This document shows positions 1 through 6,665 of a stretch of DNA of 7,626 nt, piece after piece (the stretch's first letter is position 1; the number at the start of each line of letters is the position of its first letter). This DNA comes from Alphaproteobacteria bacterium (lineage in GTDB: Bacteria > Pseudomonadota > Alphaproteobacteria > Micropepsales > Micropepsaceae): the NCBI GenBank assembly GCA_028869725.1, contig JAGWRJ010000319.1:1-7626 (forward strand), written 5' to 3'. The notes below the pieces were generated by a model. It was given only the letters and a program-made list of their open reading frames with translations. It was not told the origin of the DNA and searched no databases. Both the position numbers and the translations under genes were made by a program.

Positions 1-2645
1 AGGATCGCCGCTTCCAGAGGCAGCTGCGGAGCCAGCAGCGTCGTGACCTGCTTATTGGATGGCGGAGAGCCACTTTTGTAATCTACCACGGCGGCGCCGC
101 CGGCCTTCAGCTCGTCGATACGATCGGCGCGGGCGCGCAGGATGAAGCGACCGGCAGGCCCCTCGAATTCGGCTTGTCCAGTGACCTCGATGTGTAGGCG
201 CGCGATGCTGCTACGTCTTCTGCGCTCTTCGGCGACGAACCATGCGGCAGCGCGCTGGAAGCGTGGCCGCCACAATGCACGCTCGGCTTGTGGCAGTTTG
301 ATCTCTGAAAAAATATCCTCGGCGATTTCGACGAGGCGCACTTCACAGCCATCTGGCAGAACCCCCGGAAATTCCTTGGCGAACCGCTCGAGCGCGTTGT
401 GAATGGCAATTCCGCGCTCGCGCGGGCCAAACTCGCCTTGCAGGGGATCAAGCGGTCTCAACCTTAGAACATGTCGCGCATAAATCGCATACGGATCGCG
501 CAGCCAGGTTTCGATCTCGGTGACCGCAAGCGCACGGGGGCGCGCAGAAACCGGCGGAGTTGGCGCCGGGCGTGGCATTGGTTCGGCCGGGGAGGGTGGG
601 CGATCGAGCCTGCGCGCAATCTGAATCAGGGTGTCATCGCGAAGCCGCTCGCGGAGCCCGAGGCCTGCAGTCAGCTGCTCCAGCCTTTGCCACCACCGCG
701 AGGCAACGGTTGGAGCGCCATCAGCCTTGAGGGCACGGGTCAGGAGCACCGTTTCGCCGCAGGCCAGGGTGGAAAAATCATGGGCAGCACGGCCAATGCT
801 GCGTTCGGGGGCATCAAGCCCGAGCGCTCTGCGCATGGGCCGGGACAGCCAGGCATCATTGGCGGCTGTCTGGGGCCAGCTTGCCTCGTTGAGGCCACCG
901 AGAATGGTGACATCGAAACGCTGGAGACGGGCTTCGAGCGGACCGAGAATGAACAGGCGGGGATGGCCGCCGTGGCTTGGCCGAACGGTTTTCTCGCGGG
1001 CAAGCTCACGAAAGAACGACGGGTACGCTTGGGGGGCGATTGCGGGCAGTGCGGTTGCAGCGGCCTGAAGGTCGCGTAGCAGGCCAGCCGCCACTCTTCC
1101 GGCGTCGCCGCGCCACAGCCGCGTGGCGCCACTTTCGCGATCGCTGGCCGCCAGAGCTTCGCCCGCTGCGATGTGGATTCCAAGTGCCTCGGTCAGATCG
1201 ACCTCAGGGTACGAAAAAAGCTGCGCGAAGGGAGCCAAGATCGTTTGCACAGCGGTAAAATGCGGCGCGAGATCGGCGGGAATGCGCGCCGCAATTCCGG
1301 CAAGCCCTGCATCCGGGGAGGGACCACGTAAAGCCCGCCGATCAAGGGTGCGGCTGAACCGTCGAAACTGTGCTGGGTCACGGCCGCCTGCGGCAAGCGG
1401 GTGCTTTAGCAAGGCAAGTAGCGCAACCGGTGCAAAGCCGGATTCGGCAGCTTCGCTCAACAGGCAGAGAAACTCACCGGGCGGCGTATGTGCGAGCGGC
1501 CGGCCGGCGCTGTCATCAATGTCGATGTCCCAGCGGCGTAGTTCGGCAGCAACGCGTCGGGCCAGATTGCGGTCCGGAGTTACCAGCGCCGCAGTCGCAT
1601 TGGGTGTCTCCAGGCTCTGGCGCAGGGCGAGCGCGATTACGAGCGCCTCCTCGGCCGGTGTTGCCGCTTCGATGAGCGTAAGCCCCTTTAGTCCGGGCAA
1701 GAGTGGTTCTGACCCGGCCTCCGCCAGTCTTTGCCAGGCATCAGTGGTCGGCGCCGGCAGCAAGGCCTGCCGGATCAGCGTGCGCCGCGCTGAGCGTTCT
1801 GCGGGCTCCTGCCAATCGCGCACCGCGCTGCGGTCGGTATCCAGAGCAGTCAGAAGCTGTTTGAGGCCAAATTGGGGATGCCCTTCCTCCAGACGATTCC
1901 AGCTGTCGTCGTCCAATTCGCGATCGAGGTCCGGAAGAATTACAGCGCCGTTCGGCAAGCTTGCGATGGCCGAAAGAAGCTGCGCTGTTGCGGGAATGCT
2001 GCCGGTAGAACCTGCAGCGATCACCGGTCCTGACGACCGTTGCGTCATGTGGCGGGTGACGGCGGCAAGAGCAACGTTGCGTCGGGCTGCCGGATCCATC
2101 GCGCCTTCTGCTGCCAGGACAGGCGGCCAAGCCTCACGCAATAGCAGCAGGAAGTCGCGCACATGCGCCCAGTGGGCAGCTAGCGAGCCCTCAATCAGCG
2201 TATCAAGTAGGCCCAGATCTGCATGAGCGGTCTGTGCCTCGAAGAGAAAGGCAGCAAGGCCGTTGGCCAGGGCGGTCGCCTGCGCAAAACTCAGGTTCTC
2301 GCCACGTCGGAGCGACCAGTGCCGGACGAGTTGAGCAAGCAGCAGCCGCTGACGCAAGGGAGCAATGGCCGGCGGCAGATCGAGATCCTCAGTAGCCGGA
2401 TCGAAGGCCAATTCGTCTTCGTCCACATCCCCGAGTGCGCGGATGTCGGGCAGCAGTGCCGCCCCATCGAGTTGCCGGGCAAATTCATCACTGAGCGCGC
2501 GCACCGCACGCCGTGTAGGCAGAAAGATCACGGCCCGGGCGAGGGCGATGGGATCCTGCTGCGGACGAAGGCGCTCGATGAGACCACGAACTAGCGTTGT
2601 GGCAAACCCTCGTCCAGCATCAATGGTGAAGACGCTCTTGGCCAT
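1..2645 (-). CDS. addB: AddB, double-strand break repair helicase/nuclease subunit (3' end beyond window)
   Basis: This is the AddB subunit of the AddAB helicase-nuclease, which resects double-strand breaks for RecA-dependent repair (family knowledge). I translated the minus strand from ATG 2645-2643 to the left edge: 881 codons without a stop. The N-terminus (MAKSVFTIDAGRGFATTL) occupies the place of a helicase Walker A but lacks GKT/S, as expected for AddB. Recognisable family motifs are AGSTGSIPAT (about residues 211-220) and GGLNEASWP (583-591). A proline-rich linker (about 680-706) leads into a RecB-type nuclease domain: ETWLRDPY (W714), GIAIHNALE (H749), RADRIDEL (D841), VDYKSG (D855, K857) and QLPLEA (Q874, E878). 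All visible nuclease residues are intact. Alphaproteobacterial AddB is roughly 1000 residues, so about 100-150 are probably missing, including any C-terminal cysteines. The start lies 6 nt after the murU stop with a poor Shine-Dalgarno, suggesting translational coupling. addA is expected just beyond the left edge (inference). Confidence 0.95.
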   Translation of the reverse strand, partial: MAKSVFTIDAGRGFATTLVRGLIERLRPQQDPIALARAVIFLPTRRAVRALSDEFARQLDGAALLPDIRALGDVDEDELAFDPATEDLDLPPAIAPLRQRLLLAQLVRHWSLRRGENLSFAQATALANGLAAFLFEAQTAHADLGLLDTLIEGSLAAHWAHVRDFLLLLREAWPPVLAAEGAMDPAARRNVALAAVTRHMTQRSSGPVIAAGSTGSIPATAQLLSAIASLPNGAVILPDLDRELDDDSWNRLEEGHPQFGLKQLLTALDTDRSAVRDWQEPAERSARRTLIRQALLPAPTTDAWQRLAEAGSEPLLPGLKGLTLIEAATPAEEALVIALALRQSLETPNATAALVTPDRNLARRVAAELRRWDIDIDDSAGRPLAHTPPGEFLCLLSEAAESGFAPVALLALLKHPLAAGGRDPAQFRRFSRTLDRRALRGPSPDAGLAGIAARIPADLAPHFTAVQTILAPFAQLFSYPEVDLTEALGIHIAAGEALAASDRESGATRLWRGDAGRVAAGLLRDLQAAATALPAIAPQAYPSFFRELAREKTVRPSHGGHPRLFILGPLEARLQRFDVTILGGLNEASWPQTAANDAWLSRPMRRALGLDAPERSIGRAAHDFSTLACGETVLLTRALKADGAPTVASRWWQRLEQLTAGLGLRERLRDDTLIQIARRLDRPPSPAEPMPRPAPTPPVSARPRALAVTEIETWLRDPYAIYARHVLRLRPLDPLQGEFGPRERGIAIHNALERFAKEFPGVLPDGCEVRLVEIAEDIFSEIKLPQAERALWRPRFQRAAAWFVAEERRRRSSIARLHIEVTGQAEFEGPAGRFILRARADRIDELKAGGAAVVDYKSGSPPSNKQVTTLLAPQLPLEAAI

Positions 2646-2651
2646 CCCTGC

Positions 2652-3377
2652 TCAAACCGGTGCGAGATCAGCGAGACAGGCCTCGGCTGGTGCAATTGCC
2701 TCGGGCCGGTCGATATGCATCCAGATGCCGTCCAGCCTCAGGCCAAACAGTCGCTCTCGCGCTATCGCCCTGTCCCACAGCGGATTTATGGAAAAACGTC
2801 CACCGGGAGCAGATTCGAAGAGGCGCGGATGAACTATTTCCACACTCGTCCACACAAAGGGCCCCACATGATGTTCGGGAACCCGCGCGAGGTGGCCTTG
2901 TGCATCCATGACGAAGTCGCCCTTGCCTTCGTAGCAGACCGAATTGACGGTCGCGGCCAAAAGCATGAGAGCGTCCATGACAGATGGGTCCCACTGCTGC
3001 TTGAGACGCTCTAGGGCGTGACTTGTACCTTCGATCCAGACCGTATCTGCGTTGACGTGGAAGAATGGTTCGCCTTCAAAATGCGAGAGAGCCTTGAACA
3101 TTCCTCCTCCCGAATCCAGCAATTCGCTTCGTTCGTCAGAAATTCGTATTTCAAGGTCGCGCCGATTGGCCAGATGTGCCTCGATCTGATCTGCGAGGTA
3201 ATGAACGTTCACCACCGCCATTTCGACTCCGGCGGCCACAAGCCGGTCAAGTACGTAGTCAATGAGTGCCTTGCCGGCCACTTTGACCAGAGGCTTGGGC
3301 GTGGAATTGGTAAGTGGACGCATCCGCGTGCCAAGACCGGCTGCCATCACCATTGCGCGTTTGGGACCGGTGTTCAT
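2652..3377 (-). CDS. murU: N-acetylmuramate alpha-1-phosphate uridylyltransferase (MurU-type nucleotidyltransferase)
   Basis: The 241-residue protein is a sugar-1-phosphate nucleotidyltransferase. MurU makes UDP-MurNAc from MurNAc-alpha-1-phosphate and UTP in the cytoplasm, the last step of the recycling route that bypasses MurA and MurB (known in Pseudomonas putida). Seen: the nucleotide-binding signature AAGLGTRMRPLT (residues 12-23), the following KPL with K28, and the metal-binding aspartate in NADTVW (D111). The short length fits MurU rather than the roughly 290-residue GalU/RmlA proteins. The start ATG (3377-3375) overlaps the amgK stop as ATGA, and a good Shine-Dalgarno GGAGG (3389-3385) sits 7 nt upstream inside amgK. 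Immediate pairing with an AmgK-type kinase supports MurU over a mannose-1-phosphate guanylyltransferase, the label such proteins often receive from sequence alone. Substrate assignment is inference from context. Confidence 0.88.
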   Translation of the reverse strand: MNTGPKRAMVMAAGLGTRMRPLTNSTPKPLVKVAGKALIDYVLDRLVAAGVEMAVVNVHYLADQIEAHLANRRDLEIRISDERSELLDSGGGMFKALSHFEGEPFFHVNADTVWIEGTSHALERLKQQWDPSVMDALMLLAATVNSVCYEGKGDFVMDAQGHLARVPEHHVGPFVWTSVEIVHPRLFESAPGGRFSINPLWDRAIARERLFGLRLDGIWMHIDRPEAIAPAEACLADLAPV

Positions 3378-4486
3378 GGCTGCGCCTCCGTTGCAGGAAT
3401 TGCACGGCGCAACTCGGGCGTAATGTGTGCGTCGTACCAGGCCTTAAGTTCGGTCAGCACGGGGTGGCGCAGGTCCTGTTCGAGGTAGCGCCATACTCTT
3501 GGAATCATGGACAGGTAGCGGGGCTTTTTGTCCCGCACCCAAAGACGCGCGAAAATGCCGATAATCTTTGCATTGCGCTGTCCGGCCATAACCGCCATTT
3601 CCGAACGGAAGTGCTCCAAGTCAAAGCCGTGATGACCGGCTCTCATGGCCATATAGTGCGCGCGCATGTCCTCTGCTAGCTCCACCGGAACATCGCGGCG
3701 TGCATCTTCGATGAGTGAGACAAGATCATAGGCTTCGGACCCGGCGACTGCGTCCTGGAAGTCGATCAGTCCCGTGCGGCCGATGCCCTTTCGTTGTGAC
3801 AGCCACATCAGGTTTTGTGCATGATAATCGCGATGTACGAACACAGGTGTCGTCCCGCGCACCAGTCTGAGAGCCGCAGACCACAGCGACCGATGCTCGG
3901 CGTGTTCCTGCCCACTGGCCTTGCGCCCCAGAACGAGTGGCAGATACCACTGTGCCAATAGATCAACCTCTGCCAGCAAAGCCAGTTCATCGTAGGGAAA
4001 AAATGCAATATCGCCGGGCAGAAGTGCGGGAGCGGGCTCCTCGTGCAGTCGGACCAGAAGGTCAACGGCTGTCCGGTATAGTTCCTGCTGATCCCCGCCG
4101 GCTGCAATGAGGTCTGCATAGAGCGCGTTGCCAAGGTCTTCGCTGAGGACAAAGCCCTCATCCGGGTCGCAGGCGTAAATCAGCGGGGTGCTGAAGCCCC
4201 GCTGTCGGAGATGTTCGGCGACTGCGACGAAACGGGCACAGTCTGCGCCGGCCAGGCGAGCGACGGCATTGTATCCAAGAGCCTGACGCTGAGCGTGATC
4301 TGCATCCGCCGGCGCGGGTGGTGATTCGGCCGCCTGAGGCTGGTCCATGACCATCGCTGTCTGACCGTTGCGTGAGGCGCGCAAATAGTGGCGTGTCGAT
4401 GCATCGCCGGGCAGGGCTGTCAGCGTTGCGTCACCCCAGCCCGCATGAGCGAGAAAATCGCGTAAGCGCGCAGTGCGCTCAGACAT
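3374..4486 (-). CDS. amgK: Anomeric MurNAc/GlcNAc kinase, APH-fold (AmgK)
   Basis: The 370-residue protein is an aminoglycoside-phosphotransferase-fold kinase. AmgK phosphorylates the anomeric carbon of N-acetylmuramic acid (and GlcNAc), giving the 1-phosphate used by MurU. Seen: the N-lobe motif GDASTRHY (27-34), the hinge-region EDLGNALYADL (116-126), the catalytic loop FVHRDYHAQNLMW (216-228, with D220 and N225) and the metal-binding LIDFQDA (D242). DFQ in place of the protein-kinase DFG is normal for this family. The start at 4486 is preceded by GTGGAG (4500-4495) at 8-nt spacing. The gene lies 15 nt after tsaE and its stop overlaps the murU start by 4 nt, so the kinase and its downstream enzyme are translationally coupled. 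Generic annotation would call it an aminoglycoside phosphotransferase; nothing in the context points to drug resistance. Confidence 0.9.
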   Translation of the reverse strand: MSERTARLRDFLAHAGWGDATLTALPGDASTRHYLRASRNGQTAMVMDQPQAAESPPAPADADHAQRQALGYNAVARLAGADCARFVAVAEHLRQRGFSTPLIYACDPDEGFVLSEDLGNALYADLIAAGGDQQELYRTAVDLLVRLHEEPAPALLPGDIAFFPYDELALLAEVDLLAQWYLPLVLGRKASGQEHAEHRSLWSAALRLVRGTTPVFVHRDYHAQNLMWLSQRKGIGRTGLIDFQDAVAGSEAYDLVSLIEDARRDVPVELAEDMRAHYMAMRAGHHGFDLEHFRSEMAVMAGQRNAKIIGIFARLWVRDKKPRYLSMIPRVWRYLEQDLRHPVLTELKAWYDAHITPELRRAIPATEAQP

Positions 4487-4501
4487 GAACTCAACTCCAC
4501 G

Positions 4502-4963
4502 TCAGAAAAATTCAGTCCAGCGTGTTGGTCCGGTCAGTTCGACACGCCGCTCGCCCTGACTGCCGGTTACAAGCTGAACAATCAAGGTATCGTCGGGTAG
4601 CAGATCCGAGGCCCGCTGCGGCCACTCGATTAGTACCGCGCCTGAATCAAGGGCGTCTTCGATGCCGAGCTCCGCCAGTTCGCTGTCCTGTTCGATGCGA
4701 TACAGATCAAAATGCGAGATCGTCAGGTCTGGAAGGTCATAGACCTGCACCAGGCTGAAACTCGGGCTTGGGGCGGCCTCCTTCAGCCCGCGGGCGGCGA
4801 GGATGGCGCGCGCGAGCGCCGTTTTGCCGACCCCCAACTCGCCGTCCAGCGCGACCGCCGTCCCCCTCCGAAGGCCCGCGGCAATCTGCGCTCCAAGCGC
4901 GCCGGTGGCGACCAGATCCTTGAGAACGAGGTTGCGATGAAATTCCGAAGGGTTATGCCTCAT
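4502..4963 (-). CDS. tsaE: tRNA t6A biosynthesis ATPase TsaE
   Basis: TsaE is the small P-loop ATPase that works with TsaB and TsaD to install N6-threonylcarbamoyl on A37 of ANN-decoding tRNAs. The 153-residue length is typical. Seen: a Walker A GELGVGKT (41-48), the PSPSFSLV segment (65-72) corresponding to the family's PTFTLV-like loop, HFDLYRI (84-90) and LIEWPQRA (111-118), the last two being strong family signatures. Two mild departures are GEL for the usual GDL, and Ala rather than Thr/Ser right after the P-loop threonine (A49). ATG 4963 is the chosen start; AGGA (4979-4976) lies 12 nt upstream and AGG (4970-4968) 4 nt upstream, neither ideal. It is the first gene of the minus-strand operon, so its promoter should lie in 4964-5083. 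Another TsaE label found in databases is 'tRNA adenosine(37) threonylcarbamoyltransferase complex ATPase subunit' (same protein). Confidence 0.94.
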   Translation of the reverse strand: MRHNPSEFHRNLVLKDLVATGALGAQIAAGLRRGTAVALDGELGVGKTALARAILAARGLKEAAPSPSFSLVQVYDLPDLTISHFDLYRIEQDSELAELGIEDALDSGAVLIEWPQRASDLLPDDTLIVQLVTGSQGERRVELTGPTRWTEFF

Positions 4964-4982
4964 TGTGCCTGTTTATCCTGCC

Positions 4983-5005
4983 GGACGCGCGGTCTCAACG
5001 CGTCC
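4983..5005. repeat. Perfect 7-bp inverted repeat with 9-nt spacer (possible operator or stem-loop)
   Basis: GGACGCG (4983-4989) and CGCGTCC (4999-5005) are exact inverted copies separated by 9 nt. The repeat lies 20 nt upstream of the tsaE start and about 80 bp upstream of the reductase start. It could be a dyad operator for a dimeric regulator or a GC-rich hairpin in the tsaE leader. Its existence is directly visible; its function is not. Confidence 0.4.
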
Positions 5006-5024
5006 TTGTGTGGAGTTTGCGTGA

Positions 5025-5043
5025 CCCTATGGACATGCTAGGG
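5025..5043. repeat. Perfect 5-bp inverted repeat with 9-nt spacer
   Basis: CCCTA (5025-5029) and TAGGG (5039-5043) are exact inverted copies with a 9-nt spacer, the same spacer length as the stronger repeat at 4983-5005; the two centres are 40 bp apart. Five-base arms are easily produced by chance, so this is weak evidence for a binding site. The right arm overlaps the purine-rich Shine-Dalgarno beginning at 5041. Confidence 0.2.
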
Positions 5044-5049
5044 GAGGGG
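5041..5049 (+). promoter_or_regulatory. Strong purine-rich Shine-Dalgarno serving an upstream mini-ORF
   Basis: GGGGAGGGG contains GGAGG (5043-5047), 8 nt before the ATG at 5056 but 36 nt before the reductase ATG at 5084. It is the best ribosome-binding sequence in the leader, yet it is correctly placed only for the 11-codon ORF, not for the reductase. Confidence 0.45.
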
Positions 5050-5055
5050 CCAATC

Positions 5056-5091
5056 ATGGGATCAACGGGCAACTGGACCCAGCATGTCTGA
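5056..5091 (+). CDS. Possible 11-codon leader ORF overlapping the reductase start
   Basis: ATG 5056 opens a reading frame encoding MGSTGNWTQHV with a TGA at 5089-5091. Its stop lies just past the reductase start (ATG 5084-5086), in a different frame, and it has a good Shine-Dalgarno (GGAGG 5043-5047, 8-nt spacing). The peptide shows no run of one amino acid as in classic attenuators. The likeliest role, if translated, is translational coupling that delivers ribosomes to the poorly equipped reductase start. A chance ORF of this size is quite possible. Confidence 0.3.
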   Translation: MGSTGNWTQHV

Positions 5092-6295
5092 CAAGATTGT
5101 GATTCTGGGTGCCGGGCAGGCAGCAGCGCAGGCGGTCACCAGCCTTCGGGCCGAAGGCTTCTCTGGCGCCATCACCGTTGTGGGTGACGAGCCCTTTCCC
5201 CCCTATCAGCGTCCGCCATTGTCCAAGGCCTATCTGTTGGGCAAGCTGGAGCGCGACCGGCTTTTTCTAAAGCCTGACCAGTTCTACGTCGAAGCTGGTG
5301 TTGACCTGCGCCTTGGCGTCAAAGCCACCGCCATAGATCGGTCCGCGCACTGCGTAAAGCTCTCCGATGGCAGCTCCATAGCCTATGACAGGCTCCTGCT
5401 GGCCACCGGCACCCGGGTGCGTCGGATCAACGTGCCGGGGGCTGATCTGGAGGGGGTTCATTACCTGCGCAGCATTGCCGATGTGGACCTCCTGCGTCCG
5501 GCTTTGGCCCCAGGAAAGAGGCTTGCCGTAATCGGCGGTGGCTATATCGGCCTCGAGGTCGCGGCGGTCGCAGTCAAGCTCGGCCTTGAGGTCACCGTGT
5601 TCGAGGCCCTGGAGCGCCTGATGGCGAGGGCTGTGTCACCCCTCTTGTCGGAGTTCTATCTCGCCGAACATCGCGCCGCCGGCGTCGGGTTTCACCTGAA
5701 GACCGGCGTCGACGGCTTCATCGGAGAAGGCCGGCTGCGGGCGATACGGGCGGCTGGCGCCGAGTACGCGGCGGACCTTGCACTTGTGGGAATTGGGGTG
5801 CTGCCCAATACCGAGATTGCCGCTGCGGCAGGTCTGTCCTGCGATGATGGCATCGTGGTGGACAGATATTGCGCGAGCGTCGACGATCCAGCGATCTTTG
5901 CTGCAGGGGATTGCACGCGTCACCATGGCCGCGACGGTGTACTACTGCGCCTGGAATGTGTTCAGAATGCAATCGATCAGGCCAAACATGCAGCGCTGGC
6001 GATGATCGGCCGACCGACCCCCTATTCGGAGGTGCCTTGGTTCTGGTCCGATCAGTACGACCTGAAGATGCAGATTGCCGGGTTGGCCCGTCCTGGTGAC
6101 GAGCTGGTGCAGCGTGGTGATCCGGCCACGCGAAAATTTGCGGTCTTCCACCTGCGGAAGGGGCAGGTGGCGGCCGTCGAAGCGGTCAATGCGGCACCAG
6201 AGTATATTGTCGGTCGCAAGTTGATCACTGACGGTACTCCTGTGTCTGCCGAACGGCTTGCGGACACCACCATCCCTATGAAACAGATAGTCTGA
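5084..6295 (+). CDS. FAD-dependent NAD(P)H:ferredoxin reductase (putidaredoxin reductase / BphA4 type)
   Basis: The 403-residue protein is a glutathione-reductase-fold flavoenzyme that passes electrons from NAD(P)H through FAD to a [2Fe-2S] ferredoxin. Seen in order: FAD-binding ILGAGQAAAQAV (7-18); YQRPPLSKAYL (41-51), with K48 matching the conserved flavin-contacting lysine; LLLATGTR (104-111); NAD-binding VIGGGYIGLEVA (149-160), followed by E174 in VTVFEA at the end of the second strand, an acidic residue that normally favours NADH over NADPH; the second FAD motif IFAAGDCT (271-278); VQNAIDQAKHAA (293-304); and WFWSDQYDLKMQ (319-330) opening the C-terminal reductase domain. Length is normal for the family. 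A stop at 5039 and no other start codon in frame make ATG 5084 the only choice, although its own Shine-Dalgarno is weak. The ferredoxin gene follows after 28 nt, presumably its redox partner. It resembles rhodocoxin and putidaredoxin reductases, but no P450 or oxygenase is present here to fix the pathway. Confidence 0.93.
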   Translation: MSDKIVILGAGQAAAQAVTSLRAEGFSGAITVVGDEPFPPYQRPPLSKAYLLGKLERDRLFLKPDQFYVEAGVDLRLGVKATAIDRSAHCVKLSDGSSIAYDRLLLATGTRVRRINVPGADLEGVHYLRSIADVDLLRPALAPGKRLAVIGGGYIGLEVAAVAVKLGLEVTVFEALERLMARAVSPLLSEFYLAEHRAAGVGFHLKTGVDGFIGEGRLRAIRAAGAEYAADLALVGIGVLPNTEIAAAAGLSCDDGIVVDRYCASVDDPAIFAAGDCTRHHGRDGVLLRLECVQNAIDQAKHAALAMIGRPTPYSEVPWFWSDQYDLKMQIAGLARPGDELVQRGDPATRKFAVFHLRKGQVAAVEAVNAAPEYIVGRKLITDGTPVSAERLADTTIPMKQIV

Positions 6296-6323
6296 ACAGC
6301 ATCACTGCGAGCCAGAGGACGCC

Positions 6324-6644
6324 ATGCCCAAGATCAAGTACATCGAGCATAATGGCAAAGAGCATATCGTCGACGTGCCGCTGGGCTGGTCGGTGATGGA
6401 GGGAGCGGTCAAGAACATGATCCCGGGCATCGACGCCGACTGTGGCGGAGCCTGCGCATGTGCGACCTGCCACGTCTACGTCGACCCGGCATGGACTGAA
6501 AAGCTCCCTCCGAAGGAAGACATGGAGGAGACCATGCTCGACTTCGCCCAGGACCTGGAGCCCAATAGCCGTCTGTCCTGCCAGATCAAGGTGACGGCAG
6601 AGCTCGAAGGCTTTACCGTGCGTATGCCCAAGAGCCAGCACTGA
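6324..6644 (+). CDS. [2Fe-2S] ferredoxin, adrenodoxin/FdVI type
   Basis: The 106-residue protein is a vertebrate-type (adrenodoxin-like) ferredoxin. Cluster ligands are visible as C40-x5-C46-x2-C49-x36-C86, in IDADCGGACACATCH and RLSCQIKV. C44 is an additional non-ligand cysteine inside the loop. The sequence strongly resembles Rhodobacter capsulatus FdVI as I remember it (start with IEHNG, cluster loop, VDPAW). Such ferredoxins either supply electrons to cytochrome P450s or serve Fe-S cluster assembly; FdVI is reported as essential in R. capsulatus. A good Shine-Dalgarno AGAGGA (6314-6319) lies 4 nt before ATG 6324. It is the second gene of a two-gene unit with the upstream reductase. The protein is acidic around residues 64-79, as expected for docking to a reductase. 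No terminator is visible in the 21 nt to the convergent neighbour. An isc-cluster gene 'fdx' context (hscA, iscA) is absent. Confidence 0.93.
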   Translation: MPKIKYIEHNGKEHIVDVPLGWSVMEGAVKNMIPGIDADCGGACACATCHVYVDPAWTEKLPPKEDMEETMLDFAQDLEPNSRLSCQIKVTAELEGFTVRMPKSQH

Positions 6645-6665
6645 CGTTTGCCAGTTTCTTGACCT
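6645..6665. other. Convergent intergenic gap without visible terminator
   Basis: The ferredoxin (plus) and DivL-like gene (minus) end 21 nt apart. I see neither a GC-rich hairpin with a T-run nor a bidirectional stem-loop in or just around this gap, so the two transcripts may overlap at their 3' ends or end by Rho-dependent means. Confidence 0.4.

Larger units (their letters stand above)
4964..5083. promoter_or_regulatory. Divergent intergenic region between tsaE and the ferredoxin reductase
   Basis: This 120-bp gap is the only non-coding stretch of note in the window and must drive both the minus-strand tsaE operon and the plus-strand reductase/ferredoxin pair, unless the latter has no close promoter (inference from orientation). 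I could not find a convincing sigma-70 -35/-10 pair on either strand; the best plus-strand candidates (TTGTGT at 5006-5011, CTATGG at 5027-5032) are badly spaced. It holds two perfect inverted repeats, a purine-rich Shine-Dalgarno and an 11-codon ORF, listed separately. Confidence 0.55.

Noticed and set aside
471..1079. Plus-strand ORF of 202 codons opposite addB
   Set aside because: Antisense to the AddB proline-rich linker and helicase-like C-terminal part; no motif, and the minus frame gives clear AddB motifs.
740..1183. Short minus-strand ORFs inside addB (740-1183, 1741-2130 and others)
   Set aside because: They are in other frames than addB, which is continuously open from 2645 to the left edge. 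They are not pieces of a broken gene.
1123..2226. Plus-strand ORF of 367 codons opposite addB
   Set aside because: It lies wholly antisense to the verified addB frame. Its product is a low-complexity Arg/Ser/Ala-rich sequence with no recognisable motif, typical of the shadow frame of high-GC coding DNA.
1..2645. Suspicion that addB is frameshifted or a pseudogene, because no long minus-strand ORF ends inside the window here
   Set aside because: I checked every codon of the frame from 2645 to 3 and found no stop; the gene simply continues past the left edge.
3374..4486. Antibiotic-resistance aminoglycoside phosphotransferase
   Set aside because: The fold is shared, but the 4-nt overlap with a MurU-type gene and the tsaE/addB context fit AmgK.
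5006..5034. Sigma-70 promoter for the reductase (TTGTGT with CTATGG or ATGGAC)
   Set aside because: Either the spacing (15 bp) or the -10 match is poor; I could not defend it over chance.
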